Source of the DNA: Anaerolineaceae bacterium
GTDB lineage: Bacteria; Chloroflexota; Anaerolineae; Anaerolineales; Anaerolineaceae
Assembly (NCBI GenBank): GCA_003542325.1
Contig: DPKV01000186.1
Span: 268 to 13,293 of the forward strand
Direction of reading: 5' to 3'
Length of the DNA: 13,026 nt
Every line of letters starts with the position of its first letter. Position 1 is the stretch's first letter. Below the pieces are notes generated by a model. It ran no database searches and had not been told where the DNA came from. It worked only from the letters and a program-made list of their open reading frames with translations. This document shows, piece after piece, positions 6,975 to 13,026 of this stretch. A program made the position numbers and the translations under genes.

Positions 6975-8705
6975 ATGCTGACTGAGCTGCGCATTGTGAA
7001 TTTTGCAATTATCCAGCAATTAAAACTGGAATTTGTCGACGGACTGGTGATCTTCACCGGTGAAACCGGTGCGGGCAAATCCATTATTCTGGATGCGTTG
7101 GAAGCGGTCCTGGGGGGCAGGGCGGAAACGACGACCATCCGTACGGGCGTAGACCGGGCTCAGGTGGAAGCTACCTTTAAATTGGCTCCCGCTGTGCGGG
7201 GGCCGGTACATGCACTTCTGGCAGCGGAAGACCTGCTTGACGACCCGGATTATGTAACATTGGGACGGGATATCCGCAGCAATGGCCCGAACACCGCCCG
7301 CATCAATGGTCGCACCGTCACGGCATCCCTTCAGCGGGAGGTGGGTGGATACCTGGTGGACATTCACGGACAGTCGGAACACCTATCCCTCCTCCGGGTA
7401 CGGAACCATTTGAATCTGCTGGATAGTTTTGCGGGCATTGAGGACCTTCTGACGGATTATTCAGTGACTTATGACCAATTACAGGCTTTGCGCGAGCAGC
7501 TTCGGACCTTGCGCCAGAGTGAACAGGACGCCGCCCAGCGGACGGATATGCTCACATTCCAAATTCAGGAAATTGACACAGCAAAACTCAAGCCGGGGGA
7601 AGATGAGGAACTCTTATTGGAGCGGACGCGCCTGGCTAATGCGGAGAGCCTGGCTTCCCACGCCCAAAATGCCTTGATCTTAATTGAAGAAGGGACCCCG
7701 GAAGCCCCCGGGATAACCGAACTTTTAGGCCAGGCTGTTGAAGCCCTTCACAGCCTTTCACGGATTGACTCCACCATGGAAGACCTGTATGCACAGGCCG
7801 AATCAGACCTGGCTTCATTGCAGGACCTGAGTTTGGAATTGCGGAATTATACGGAAAATATTGAATTCAACCCGCGCCTGTTGGACCGGATCGAGGAACG
7901 GATCGATCTCCTGAACCGGCTCAAGCGCAAGTATGGCAGTTCCATTGAAACAGTGATTGCCTTTGGCGAAAAGGCCAAAATGGACCTTGATTCGATCACC
8001 CACGCTGAAGAGCGCCTGGAGGAACTGGGGGTTGAGGAACAGGGCCTGTTGAATGTGCTGTCCGAAAAAGCGGCCCGGTTGAGTGAAAAACGACGCGCTG
8101 CCGCAGGCGAACTGGGCCGTTTGATTGAAAACGAACTGGATGACCTCCGGATGGAAAGCGCCAGGTTTGAAGTGGAAATCGCCACCCGACCAGATGCCAC
8201 CGGACTGTCACTGCCGGATGGAAACCGGGTTGCTTTTGATCCGACCGGGTATGACCGGGTGGAATTTCTGGTCGAAACCAACCCGGGTGAAGGATTTAAA
8301 CCGTTGGTCAAAGTGGCTTCCGGCGGTGAGACCTCCCGTTTGATGCTGGCATTAAAGAATGTGCTGGCCCGGGCGGATCAGGTCCCCACACTGATCTTTG
8401 ATGAAATCGACCAGGGTATTGGCGGTCGCGTCGGGATGGTGGTGGGAGAGAAACTGTGGAGCCTTTCCCGTCAGCACCAGGTGATGTGTATTACCCATCT
8501 TCCCCAACTGGCGGCATACAGCGATCAGCATTACAAGGTCACCAAACAATTGCAGGACGGCCGGACCATCACAGCCGTGATCCCCCAGAAGGGAGAGGAC
8601 CGGCGGAATGAGCTGGCCCAGATGCTCGGCCCCGTGGGGGAGGGCACCTTGCATTCCGTGGACGAGATACTCCAAATCGTCCGGGAAAAGACCGGAAAGA
8701 ACTAG
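6975..8705 (+). CDS. recN: DNA repair protein RecN
   Basis: RecN is an SMC-like ATPase that acts on DNA double-strand breaks, promoting end cohesion and working with RecA. This 576-residue protein matches the family length. Walker A GETGAGKS is at 29-36 after the family opening LTELRIVNFAII. The middle (about 155-400) is charged and helical, fitting the short coiled-coil arm. The ABC signature is SGGETSRLMLALK (449-461) and Walker B is LIFDEID (473-479), followed by GIGGRVG and the ITHLPQLAAYSD motif with the switch histidine. All ATPase motifs are intact. The ATG sits 6 nt after an extended -10 box. It may also be read from the nadK transcript, since AAGGAG lies 18 nt before the ATG, too far to be ideal. 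A strong terminator follows 8 nt after the stop. Confidence -1.
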   Translation: MLTELRIVNFAIIQQLKLEFVDGLVIFTGETGAGKSIILDALEAVLGGRAETTTIRTGVDRAQVEATFKLAPAVRGPVHALLAAEDLLDDPDYVTLGRDIRSNGPNTARINGRTVTASLQREVGGYLVDIHGQSEHLSLLRVRNHLNLLDSFAGIEDLLTDYSVTYDQLQALREQLRTLRQSEQDAAQRTDMLTFQIQEIDTAKLKPGEDEELLLERTRLANAESLASHAQNALILIEEGTPEAPGITELLGQAVEALHSLSRIDSTMEDLYAQAESDLASLQDLSLELRNYTENIEFNPRLLDRIEERIDLLNRLKRKYGSSIETVIAFGEKAKMDLDSITHAEERLEELGVEEQGLLNVLSEKAARLSEKRRAAAGELGRLIENELDDLRMESARFEVEIATRPDATGLSLPDGNRVAFDPTGYDRVEFLVETNPGEGFKPLVKVASGGETSRLMLALKNVLARADQVPTLIFDEIDQGIGGRVGMVVGEKLWSLSRQHQVMCITHLPQLAAYSDQHYKVTKQLQDGRTITAVIPQKGEDRRNELAQMLGPVGEGTLHSVDEILQIVREKTGKN

Positions 8706-8712
8706 ACCTGAT

Positions 8713-8743
8713 AAAATATCGCCAATTTGGCGATATTTTTCTA
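8713..8743 (+). terminator. Intrinsic terminator after recN
   Basis: An 11-bp perfect stem, AAAATATCGCC (8713-8723) with GGCGATATTTT (8729-8739), has a 5-nt loop and a T-rich tail. It begins 8 nt after the recN stop and should end the nadK-recN transcript. The A-rich 5' arm could let it work on the minus strand too, but no gene approaches from that side. Confidence -1.
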
Positions 8744-8744
8744 T

Positions 8745-8772
8745 TTCACCGAGGTAGACAATCGGCTAAAAT
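8745..8772 (+). promoter_or_regulatory. Probable promoter of glgC
   Basis: TTCACC (8745-8750), a 16-bp spacer and TAAAAT (8767-8772) match the housekeeping pattern moderately. Transcription would start near 8779, giving a leader of about 50 nt that includes the AAAGGAG ribosome site at 8818-8824. This is a conventional leadered arrangement, unlike pcrA, nadK and recN. Confidence -1.
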
Positions 8773-8829
8773 TAGAGTTAGGTCGACAACCAAAGCGGAA
8801 CCTCACAAGGCGACAATAAAGGAGAGCTT

Positions 8830-10095
8830 ATGGCGCCAAGCATGAACGAAATCTTAGCTGTCATTTTAGGAGGTGGTCAGGGTAAAAGGCTGTATCCGCT
8901 TACCATGATGCGCTCAAAACCGGCTGTGCCAATAGCGGGGAAATATCGCCTGATTGACATCCCGATCAGTAACTGCATCAACTCCGATATCTATCGAATT
9001 GCTGTCCTCACCCAGTTCAATTCCGTTTCCTTGCACCGTCACATCACCGGCACGTATAACTTTGATTCATTCCATACCGGATGGGTCCAGATTTGGGCGG
9101 CGGAACAGACCATGGATCAGACCGAATGGTACCAAGGGACGGCGGACGCTGTCCGGAAGCAGCTTTTGGAGATTCAGACCTCACGTTCCAAGTATGTTCT
9201 GATTCTGGCCGGGGATCATCTCTACCGGATGGATTATTCGAAGATGGCGCAATTTCACTGGGAGAACAATGCCGATGTCACCGTGGCCGTTCAGCCCATT
9301 GAACGCAGCGATGCTCCCCGTTTTGGCATTCTCAAACGGAATGCGGAAGGCGAGATTGTCGATTTTGCCGAAAAGCCCAAAGACCCGGTGATTCAGGATG
9401 CCTTTGTTTCCCGGGACGACCCCAAGAAACCCTTCCTGGCTTCAATGGGCATCTACCTGTTCAACATTGACACCCTGGTGGATATCCTCACGCTTGAAAC
9501 GGAAGGTCAGGATTTTGATGATTTTGGCTACGACATCATTCCCCACTGCGTGAAGCATGCACCCAGGGTGTTCGGCTATGAATTTAGCGGTTATTGGCGG
9601 GATATTGGGACGATCCGCTCATTTTATGAGACCAACCTTGCCCTGACCATGCCCAATCCGCCTTTTGATCTTTACAACCAGGATCAGCGGATTTATACCC
9701 ACGCTCGGTTCCTGCCCGGTTCCAGAATGTCCAATTGCCAGGTTGATAACGTCCTTATCGGTGAGGGGTGTGTCATTACCGATGCAAAGATTGAACATTC
9801 AATTATCGGCCTGCGCAGTATGATCCGGAGCGGTACCCGGATCAAAGACACGATTATGATGGGAGCGGATTATTTTGATGATTCCGGGGATGCGCCAATT
9901 GGAATCGGAGAAGATTGTGATATTGAAGGCGCAATCATTGATAAAAACGTCCGGATGGGAAGCGATGTTGTGATCAGACCTTTCCCGGCGGGAACGGAAA
10001 AGGAAATGGATTTTTATACGGTGAAAGACGGTATCGTTATCTTGCCCAAGCGCTGCAAGGTGCCCTCCGGCACCCGCATTGGACCTGATTTGTAA
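8830..10095 (+). CDS. glgC: Glucose-1-phosphate adenylyltransferase (ADP-glucose pyrophosphorylase)
   Basis: The enzyme makes ADP-glucose and pyrophosphate from ATP and glucose-1-phosphate, the committed step of bacterial glycogen synthesis. At 421 residues it has family length. The nucleotidyltransferase domain shows GGGQGKRL (14-21) and SKPAVP (29-34), WYQGTADAV (100-108), AGDHLYRMDY with the metal-binding Asp (129), and FAEKP with the substrate-binding Lys (182). The C-terminal third has hexapeptide left-handed beta-helix character (VLIGEGCVITDAKIEHSIIGLRSMI and following), the oligomerisation and allosteric part. AAAGGAG five bases before the ATG supports the start; the Met at residue 5 is less likely. 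No glgA, glgB or glgD lies in the window and terminators on both sides suggest a single-gene unit. Confidence -1.
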   Translation: MAPSMNEILAVILGGGQGKRLYPLTMMRSKPAVPIAGKYRLIDIPISNCINSDIYRIAVLTQFNSVSLHRHITGTYNFDSFHTGWVQIWAAEQTMDQTEWYQGTADAVRKQLLEIQTSRSKYVLILAGDHLYRMDYSKMAQFHWENNADVTVAVQPIERSDAPRFGILKRNAEGEIVDFAEKPKDPVIQDAFVSRDDPKKPFLASMGIYLFNIDTLVDILTLETEGQDFDDFGYDIIPHCVKHAPRVFGYEFSGYWRDIGTIRSFYETNLALTMPNPPFDLYNQDQRIYTHARFLPGSRMSNCQVDNVLIGEGCVITDAKIEHSIIGLRSMIRSGTRIKDTIMMGADYFDDSGDAPIGIGEDCDIEGAIIDKNVRMGSDVVIRPFPAGTEKEMDFYTVKDGIVILPKRCKVPSGTRIGPDL

Positions 10096-10118
10096 AACTT
10101 TAAGCATGAGCGAATATC

Positions 10119-10153
10119 AAAGGCTGCCCTGTGTTATATAGTGCAGCCTTTTT
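10119..10153 (+). terminator. Intrinsic terminator after glgC
   Basis: A 9-bp perfect stem, AAAGGCTGC (10119-10127) with GCAGCCTTT (10143-10151), has a 15-nt loop and ends in a run of five T. It lies 24 nt after the glgC stop, and its T-tract touches the putative -35 box of the next gene. Confidence -1.
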
Positions 10154-10180
10154 AGTTGGTTCGCGAAGTCCTGCTATAAT
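10152..10180 (+). promoter_or_regulatory. Extended -10 promoter of the DUF89 gene, leaderless
   Basis: TGCTATAAT (10172-10180) is a perfect TATAAT with the extended TGn element. A weak -35, TTAGTT (10152-10157), lies 17 bp upstream. The -10 box ends 7 nt before the ATG at 10188, so the transcript should start at the start codon. No Shine-Dalgarno is present. An 8-bp palindrome TTCGCGAA (10160-10167) lies in the spacer. Confidence -1.
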
Positions 10181-10187
10181 TGCATTT

Positions 10188-11039
10188 ATGCGAGCTTATC
10201 TTGAATGTTATCCCTGTGTTTTACGCCAATCCATTGACGCGGCTCGGAGAGCCTGCGCCACTCCGGAACAGGAACGAAGGATTGTGATGGAAGCGCTACG
10301 TATCCTCCAATCCCTTCCTGAAAATTCAACGCCGCCTGAGATCAGCAGGCATGTTCACCGGGCGGTACGGGAAATAACAGGCAACCCGGACCCGTACTTG
10401 CAGGCAAAAGCGGAATCCACGCAGAAAGCGCTGGCATTACTGCCGCGGTTGCGGGCAATACTGGCAGAAGCGGATGATCCGTTGGAGACGGCTGTCCGTT
10501 TGAGCATTGCCGGGAATATCATGGACTTTGGACCCAATCCCCAGTTTGACCTGTGGGAGGTTGTCGAGAGGATCCTTGAACAACCCCTGGCGATCAATGA
10601 TCTTGAAGCCCTGCGGAAGAGGCTTTTGAATGTTCAGTGGCTTCTTTATCTTGCGGATAATGCCGGTGAAACGGTCTTTGACAGACTGTTGATCGAAACC
10701 CTGAAGCCGAAGGTTGTTTATGTTGTCAAAAGCGGTCCCGTCTTGAATGATGCGACGTACGAGGATGCCGTTGCAGCTGGGATCGACCAGGTCGCTGAAG
10801 TGGTTGACAACGGCACCCAGATTACAGGGACAATCATCGATCTCTGTTCCCCCGAATTCCAGGCGCGATTTAGACAGGCTGAACTTATTATTTCCAAAGG
10901 GATGGGAAACTATGAGACCCTGTCGACCGTAAAGGGCCCAATCTTTCACCTGATGCAGGTCAAATGTCCGGTCATTGGTTTGGACGTGGGCGCGCCACAG
11001 GGCAGTGTGGTGGTCAAACAGGGATTAATAGCCGGGTAA
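10188..11039 (+). CDS. DUF89-family metal-dependent phosphatase
   Basis: DUF89 proteins are metal-dependent phosphatases, several of which remove damaged or side-product phosphometabolites such as sugar phosphates. The 283-residue protein opens with the ECYPC motif (Cys 7 and 10) typical of the prokaryotic AF1104-like branch. It carries LADNAGE (155-161) with FDRLLIE, VKSGPVLNDATYEDA, and ISKGMGNYETL with KGMGNYE at 237-243, which together form the family's metal and phosphate site, then VKCPVIG. All appear intact. The frame is open from a GTG at 10131, but that codon lies in the loop of the glgC terminator and upstream of the promoter. The ATG at 10188 follows an extended -10 box and begins at the conserved N-terminus, so I chose it. 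The true substrate cannot be read from sequence. Confidence -1.
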   Translation: MRAYLECYPCVLRQSIDAARRACATPEQERRIVMEALRILQSLPENSTPPEISRHVHRAVREITGNPDPYLQAKAESTQKALALLPRLRAILAEADDPLETAVRLSIAGNIMDFGPNPQFDLWEVVERILEQPLAINDLEALRKRLLNVQWLLYLADNAGETVFDRLLIETLKPKVVYVVKSGPVLNDATYEDAVAAGIDQVAEVVDNGTQITGTIIDLCSPEFQARFRQAELIISKGMGNYETLSTVKGPIFHLMQVKCPVIGLDVGAPQGSVVVKQGLIAG

Positions 11040-11068
11040 CTGGTTTCCGCAAGGCCTCATTAATCAGA

Positions 11069-11074
11069 TATAAT
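11069..11074 (+). promoter_or_regulatory. Possible -10 box of the P-type ATPase gene
   Basis: A perfect TATAAT lies 30 nt after the DUF89 stop. The upstream -35 candidate (TTCCGC, 11045-11050, 18-bp spacer) is poor and there is no TGn extension, so promoter activity is uncertain. If used, transcription would start near 11081 and give a leader of about 106 nt. A second -10-like TAAAAT at 11144-11149 has no well-spaced -35 box. Confidence -1.
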
Positions 11075-11106
11075 AAACAAGATTTTTGTCCGATTAAATA
11101 GAAACA

Positions 11107-11123
11107 CCTTAGATTATCTAAGG
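11107..11123. repeat. Palindrome in the ATPase leader, possible operator
   Basis: CCTTAGA-TTA-TCTAAGG has perfect 7-bp arms around three bases, within a slightly longer imperfect repeat (CACCTTAGA and TCTAAGGGTG). It lies about 26 nt downstream of the probable transcription start. No T-run follows, so it is not a terminator for the upstream gene. It could be a repressor site or an RNA hairpin. Confidence -1.
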
Positions 11124-11145
11124 GTGACAACCTTTGTGTTGTGTA

Positions 11146-11165
11146 AAATTCATATTTGTGAATTT
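11146..11165. repeat. Inverted repeat just upstream of the ATPase ribosome site
   Basis: AAATTCA (11146-11152) and TGAATTT (11159-11165) are perfect 7-base arms around a 6-base loop. The repeat ends 6 nt before the AGGAG ribosome site at 11172-11176. It is AT-rich, so a stable RNA hairpin is doubtful; a protein-binding site is an alternative. Confidence -1.
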
Positions 11166-11186
11166 ATTGATAGGAGTATCCAGCTT

Positions 11187-13026
11187 ATGAGCGAAGAGAA
11201 CAAAGTCGTTGAAGGCCTCAAATCGAAAGATGTTTCGATTTCATGGCATGCAATGACCAATACCGATGTCCTCCAGCAATTGGAAACCCCGGAAGAAACA
11301 GGGCTTTCAGACGCGGAAATTAAGGCCAGGAAAGAGCAGTATGGCCCAAATGAATTGACCGAAGCTCCACCAACTTCCTTTTGGGAATTATTGTGGGCTC
11401 AGATCAACAGCTTCGTGATCTATATGCTGCTTGGAGCGGCCATTATTTCAGCCCTCCTCGGTGATTACACAGAAGCCATCGCGATTATGGCGATTGTGGT
11501 TCTGAATGCCGTCATGGGAATCATTCAGGAGAGCCGGGCGGAAGCAGCCCTGACTGCCCTGAAAAAGCTCGCCGCACCGGAAGCGGCAGTGCTCCGTAAT
11601 GGACATCGGGTGTCCGTTCCAGCCGCCGAGCTGGTTCCCGGCGATATTGTTTTCCTGGAGGCGGGCAACTTTGTTCCGGCGGATGTCCGTTTACTGGAAG
11701 CGATCAACCTGCGGGTGGATGAAGCTTCTCTGACCGGTGAATCCCTGCCAGTTGAGAAAAACGCCCAAACCCGTCTGGAATCAGACATCCCCCTGGGTGA
11801 CCGAAAGAACACGGCTTTTATGGGCACACTGATCAATTACGGCCGCGGCAAGGGTGTGGTTGTCAGCACAGGCATGAACACCCAGCTCGGCATGATCGCC
11901 ACCATGCTGCAAACGGTTGAGAACGAAGAAACACCGTTGCAGCGCCGTCTGGATCAGTTAGGTAAAGTCCTGGGTTGGGCTTCGCTGGCTGTTTGTGGTC
12001 TGGTCTTTGTGATCGGCGTTGTGCGTTTCATGCTGCAACCTGATCATCCAGCTTTCTTTAGCGAAGCAGCCCTGGCTGAGTTCACGAATTTATTCATGAT
12101 CGCCGTTTCCCTGGCAATTGCTGCTGTTCCCGAAGGTCTACCGGCCGTTGTGACCATCAGCCTCGCATTGGGGATGCGCGAAATGGTCCGCCGCCATGCC
12201 TTGATCCGGAAGCTTGCCTCCGTTGAGACTCTGGGTTCCGCCACGGTTATCTGCTCGGATAAAACCGGTACACTCACTCAGAATGAGATGACGGTTACCC
12301 GGCTTTGGGCTGATGGGCAGTTTATCGGTGTGACCGGCAGCGGTTATGCTCCGAAGGGTGAATTCACCGTCGAGGGCAGGAATGTCTCCCTGGATCAATA
12401 CCCTGCGACAAAGACAGCCCTTTGGCTGGGCACCCTGAACAATGATGCCTCACTTGAACATGCGGGTGAGCAGGCCGGCGAAGAGACCTATAGAATGATC
12501 GGCGATCCGACAGAAGGCGCAATCCTGGTGGCTGCTCTGAAAGCAGGCGCGTCTGCCAAATCACTCAATGAGGCTTATCCACGTGAGCAGGAAATCCCGT
12601 TCGACTCCTCACGGAAACGCATGGTGACCATCCATGCCGTGGAACGACCGCAGGATGCAGATATTTCACCGCTTAGTTCCGGTGATGAAAAGCGCGAATG
12701 GCATATCGTTGCGGTTAAAGGCGCTCCGGACGTTGTGCTGAATCTATGCACGCATATCCAGACGATGAAGAACGGAGACGAAAAACTGACCGATGAACGC
12801 CGCAAAGCTGTTCTGGCAGCGAATGATACGATGACGGATTCGGCTCTGCGTGTTTTGGGTGTGGCTTATCGGATGGCGCCGGTCCTGCCTGAAGAAATTA
12901 ACAGTGAGGAGCTGGAAAAGGATCTGACTTTTGTTGGGCTGATCGGTATGATTGACCCTGCCCGGACAGAGGTTAAAGAGGCTATTAATACAGCGCGTGA
13001 TGCCGGCATCCGCACGATCATGATCA
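11187..13026 (+). CDS. Type II P-type cation-transporting ATPase (Ca2+-type), 3'-truncated
   Basis: The frame is open to the end of the window, giving 613 residues of a protein normally about 900 long. P-type ATPases pump cations across the membrane through a phospho-aspartate intermediate. In order are the N-terminal cation-ATPase domain (about 18-70), membrane segments M1-M2 (about 66-115), actuator motif TGES (183-186), M3-M4 with PEGLP (315-319), the phosphorylation site DKTGTLT with Asp 358, and nucleotide-binding KGAPD (511-515). PEGLP and the overall sequence place it with SERCA/PMCA-like (type II) pumps rather than heavy-metal pumps, which have CPC or similar. The M5-M6 ligands that would fix Ca2+ versus Na+ or Mg2+ lie beyond the window. 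AGGAG (11172-11176) lies 10 nt before the ATG, a slightly long but usable spacing. The leader has two inverted repeats. Confidence -1.
   Translation, partial: MSEENKVVEGLKSKDVSISWHAMTNTDVLQQLETPEETGLSDAEIKARKEQYGPNELTEAPPTSFWELLWAQINSFVIYMLLGAAIISALLGDYTEAIAIMAIVVLNAVMGIIQESRAEAALTALKKLAAPEAAVLRNGHRVSVPAAELVPGDIVFLEAGNFVPADVRLLEAINLRVDEASLTGESLPVEKNAQTRLESDIPLGDRKNTAFMGTLINYGRGKGVVVSTGMNTQLGMIATMLQTVENEETPLQRRLDQLGKVLGWASLAVCGLVFVIGVVRFMLQPDHPAFFSEAALAEFTNLFMIAVSLAIAAVPEGLPAVVTISLALGMREMVRRHALIRKLASVETLGSATVICSDKTGTLTQNEMTVTRLWADGQFIGVTGSGYAPKGEFTVEGRNVSLDQYPATKTALWLGTLNNDASLEHAGEQAGEETYRMIGDPTEGAILVAALKAGASAKSLNEAYPREQEIPFDSSRKRMVTIHAVERPQDADISPLSSGDEKREWHIVAVKGAPDVVLNLCTHIQTMKNGDEKLTDERRKAVLAANDTMTDSALRVLGVAYRMAPVLPEEINSEELEKDLTFVGLIGMIDPARTEVKEAINTARDAGIRTIMI

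Noticed and set aside
7847..8311. 154-codon open frame antisense to recN
   Set aside because: It is very rich in Ser and Arg, typical of antisense shadows of Leu/Glu-rich helical proteins, with no independent start signals.
10160..10167. 8-bp palindrome TTCGCGAA in the DUF89 promoter spacer
   Set aside because: Palindromes of this length are frequent by chance; the arms do not extend and no related site was seen elsewhere.
10131..10187. GTG-initiated N-terminal extension of the DUF89 protein
   Set aside because: The GTG lies in the loop of the glgC terminator and upstream of the gene's own extended -10 promoter, and the added residues do not resemble the family N-terminus.
10437..10949. 170-codon open frame antisense to the DUF89 gene
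   Set aside because: It overlaps the conserved catalytic core of the sense gene and shows no domain or start signals of its own.
11061..11096. Possible terminator after the DUF89 gene (TAATC ... GATTA with inner ACAA/TTGT)
   Set aside because: The arms are short and AT-rich and not followed by a T-run, so an intrinsic terminator is not supported.
11170..11180. GATA-GGAG-TATC mini-hairpin that could hide the ATPase ribosome site
   Set aside because: Four weak base pairs around a four-base loop are too unstable to propose control of translation.
1..13026. Mobile elements, CRISPR arrays, tRNA or rRNA genes
   Set aside because: No spaced direct repeats, terminal inverted repeats, transposase motifs, cloverleaf or rRNA sequence were seen on reading; a dedicated tRNA scan was not possible here.

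Overview
The window is a chromosomal segment of a bacterium, most likely a member of the Chloroflexota, class Anaerolineae. This is inferred from the style of the proteins: a Thr/Pro-rich lipoprotein with a 'SLAC' lipobox, a nadK/recN neighbourhood, and the variants of PcrA, GlgC and YchF seen here. No rRNA or tRNA was seen to settle it. Genes are densely packed, GC content is moderate, and almost everything is housekeeping. I saw no mobile element, CRISPR array or phage gene.

Layout. Positions 1-870 hold the 3' part of a YchF-type P-loop ATPase. It converges on a minus-strand membrane protein (891-1541) that looks like a CPBP/CAAX-protease relative without its catalytic residues; a hairpin terminator sits in their shared 3' ends. 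A divergent intergenic region leads to the DNA helicase gene pcrA (1752-3956), followed 10 nt later by a lipoprotein with a TolB/WD40-like beta-propeller (3967-5499). Next are nadK (5551-6429), a zinc-ribbon membrane protein overlapping it by 8 nt (6422-6952), and the DNA-repair SMC-like gene recN (6975-8705), closed by a clear terminator. Then come glgC for ADP-glucose synthesis (8830-10095, with its own terminator), a DUF89 metal-dependent phosphatase (10188-11039), and a type II P-type cation ATPase (11187 to the end of the window, truncated).

The most notable pattern is regulatory. Four genes (pcrA, nadK, recN and the DUF89 gene) have a TATAAT or TAGAAT -10 box ending only 6-10 nt before the ATG. 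Transcription should therefore start at or within a few bases of the start codon, giving leaderless or nearly leaderless mRNAs without a Shine-Dalgarno site. By contrast glgC, the ATPase gene and the CPBP-like gene have Shine-Dalgarno sequences and room for a leader. Two genome-maintenance genes, pcrA and recN, also have inverted repeats over their -35 regions that could be operators, though the two sequences differ. The ATPase gene has a long AT-rich leader with two inverted repeats.

Functional themes are genome maintenance (pcrA, recN), cofactor supply and metabolite repair (nadK, DUF89), reserve polysaccharide synthesis (glgC), and membrane or ion functions. I found no convincing new multi-gene system. 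The leaderless promoter architecture, the catalytically degenerate CPBP-like protein and the zinc-ribbon protein between nadK and recN are the items most worth a second look.
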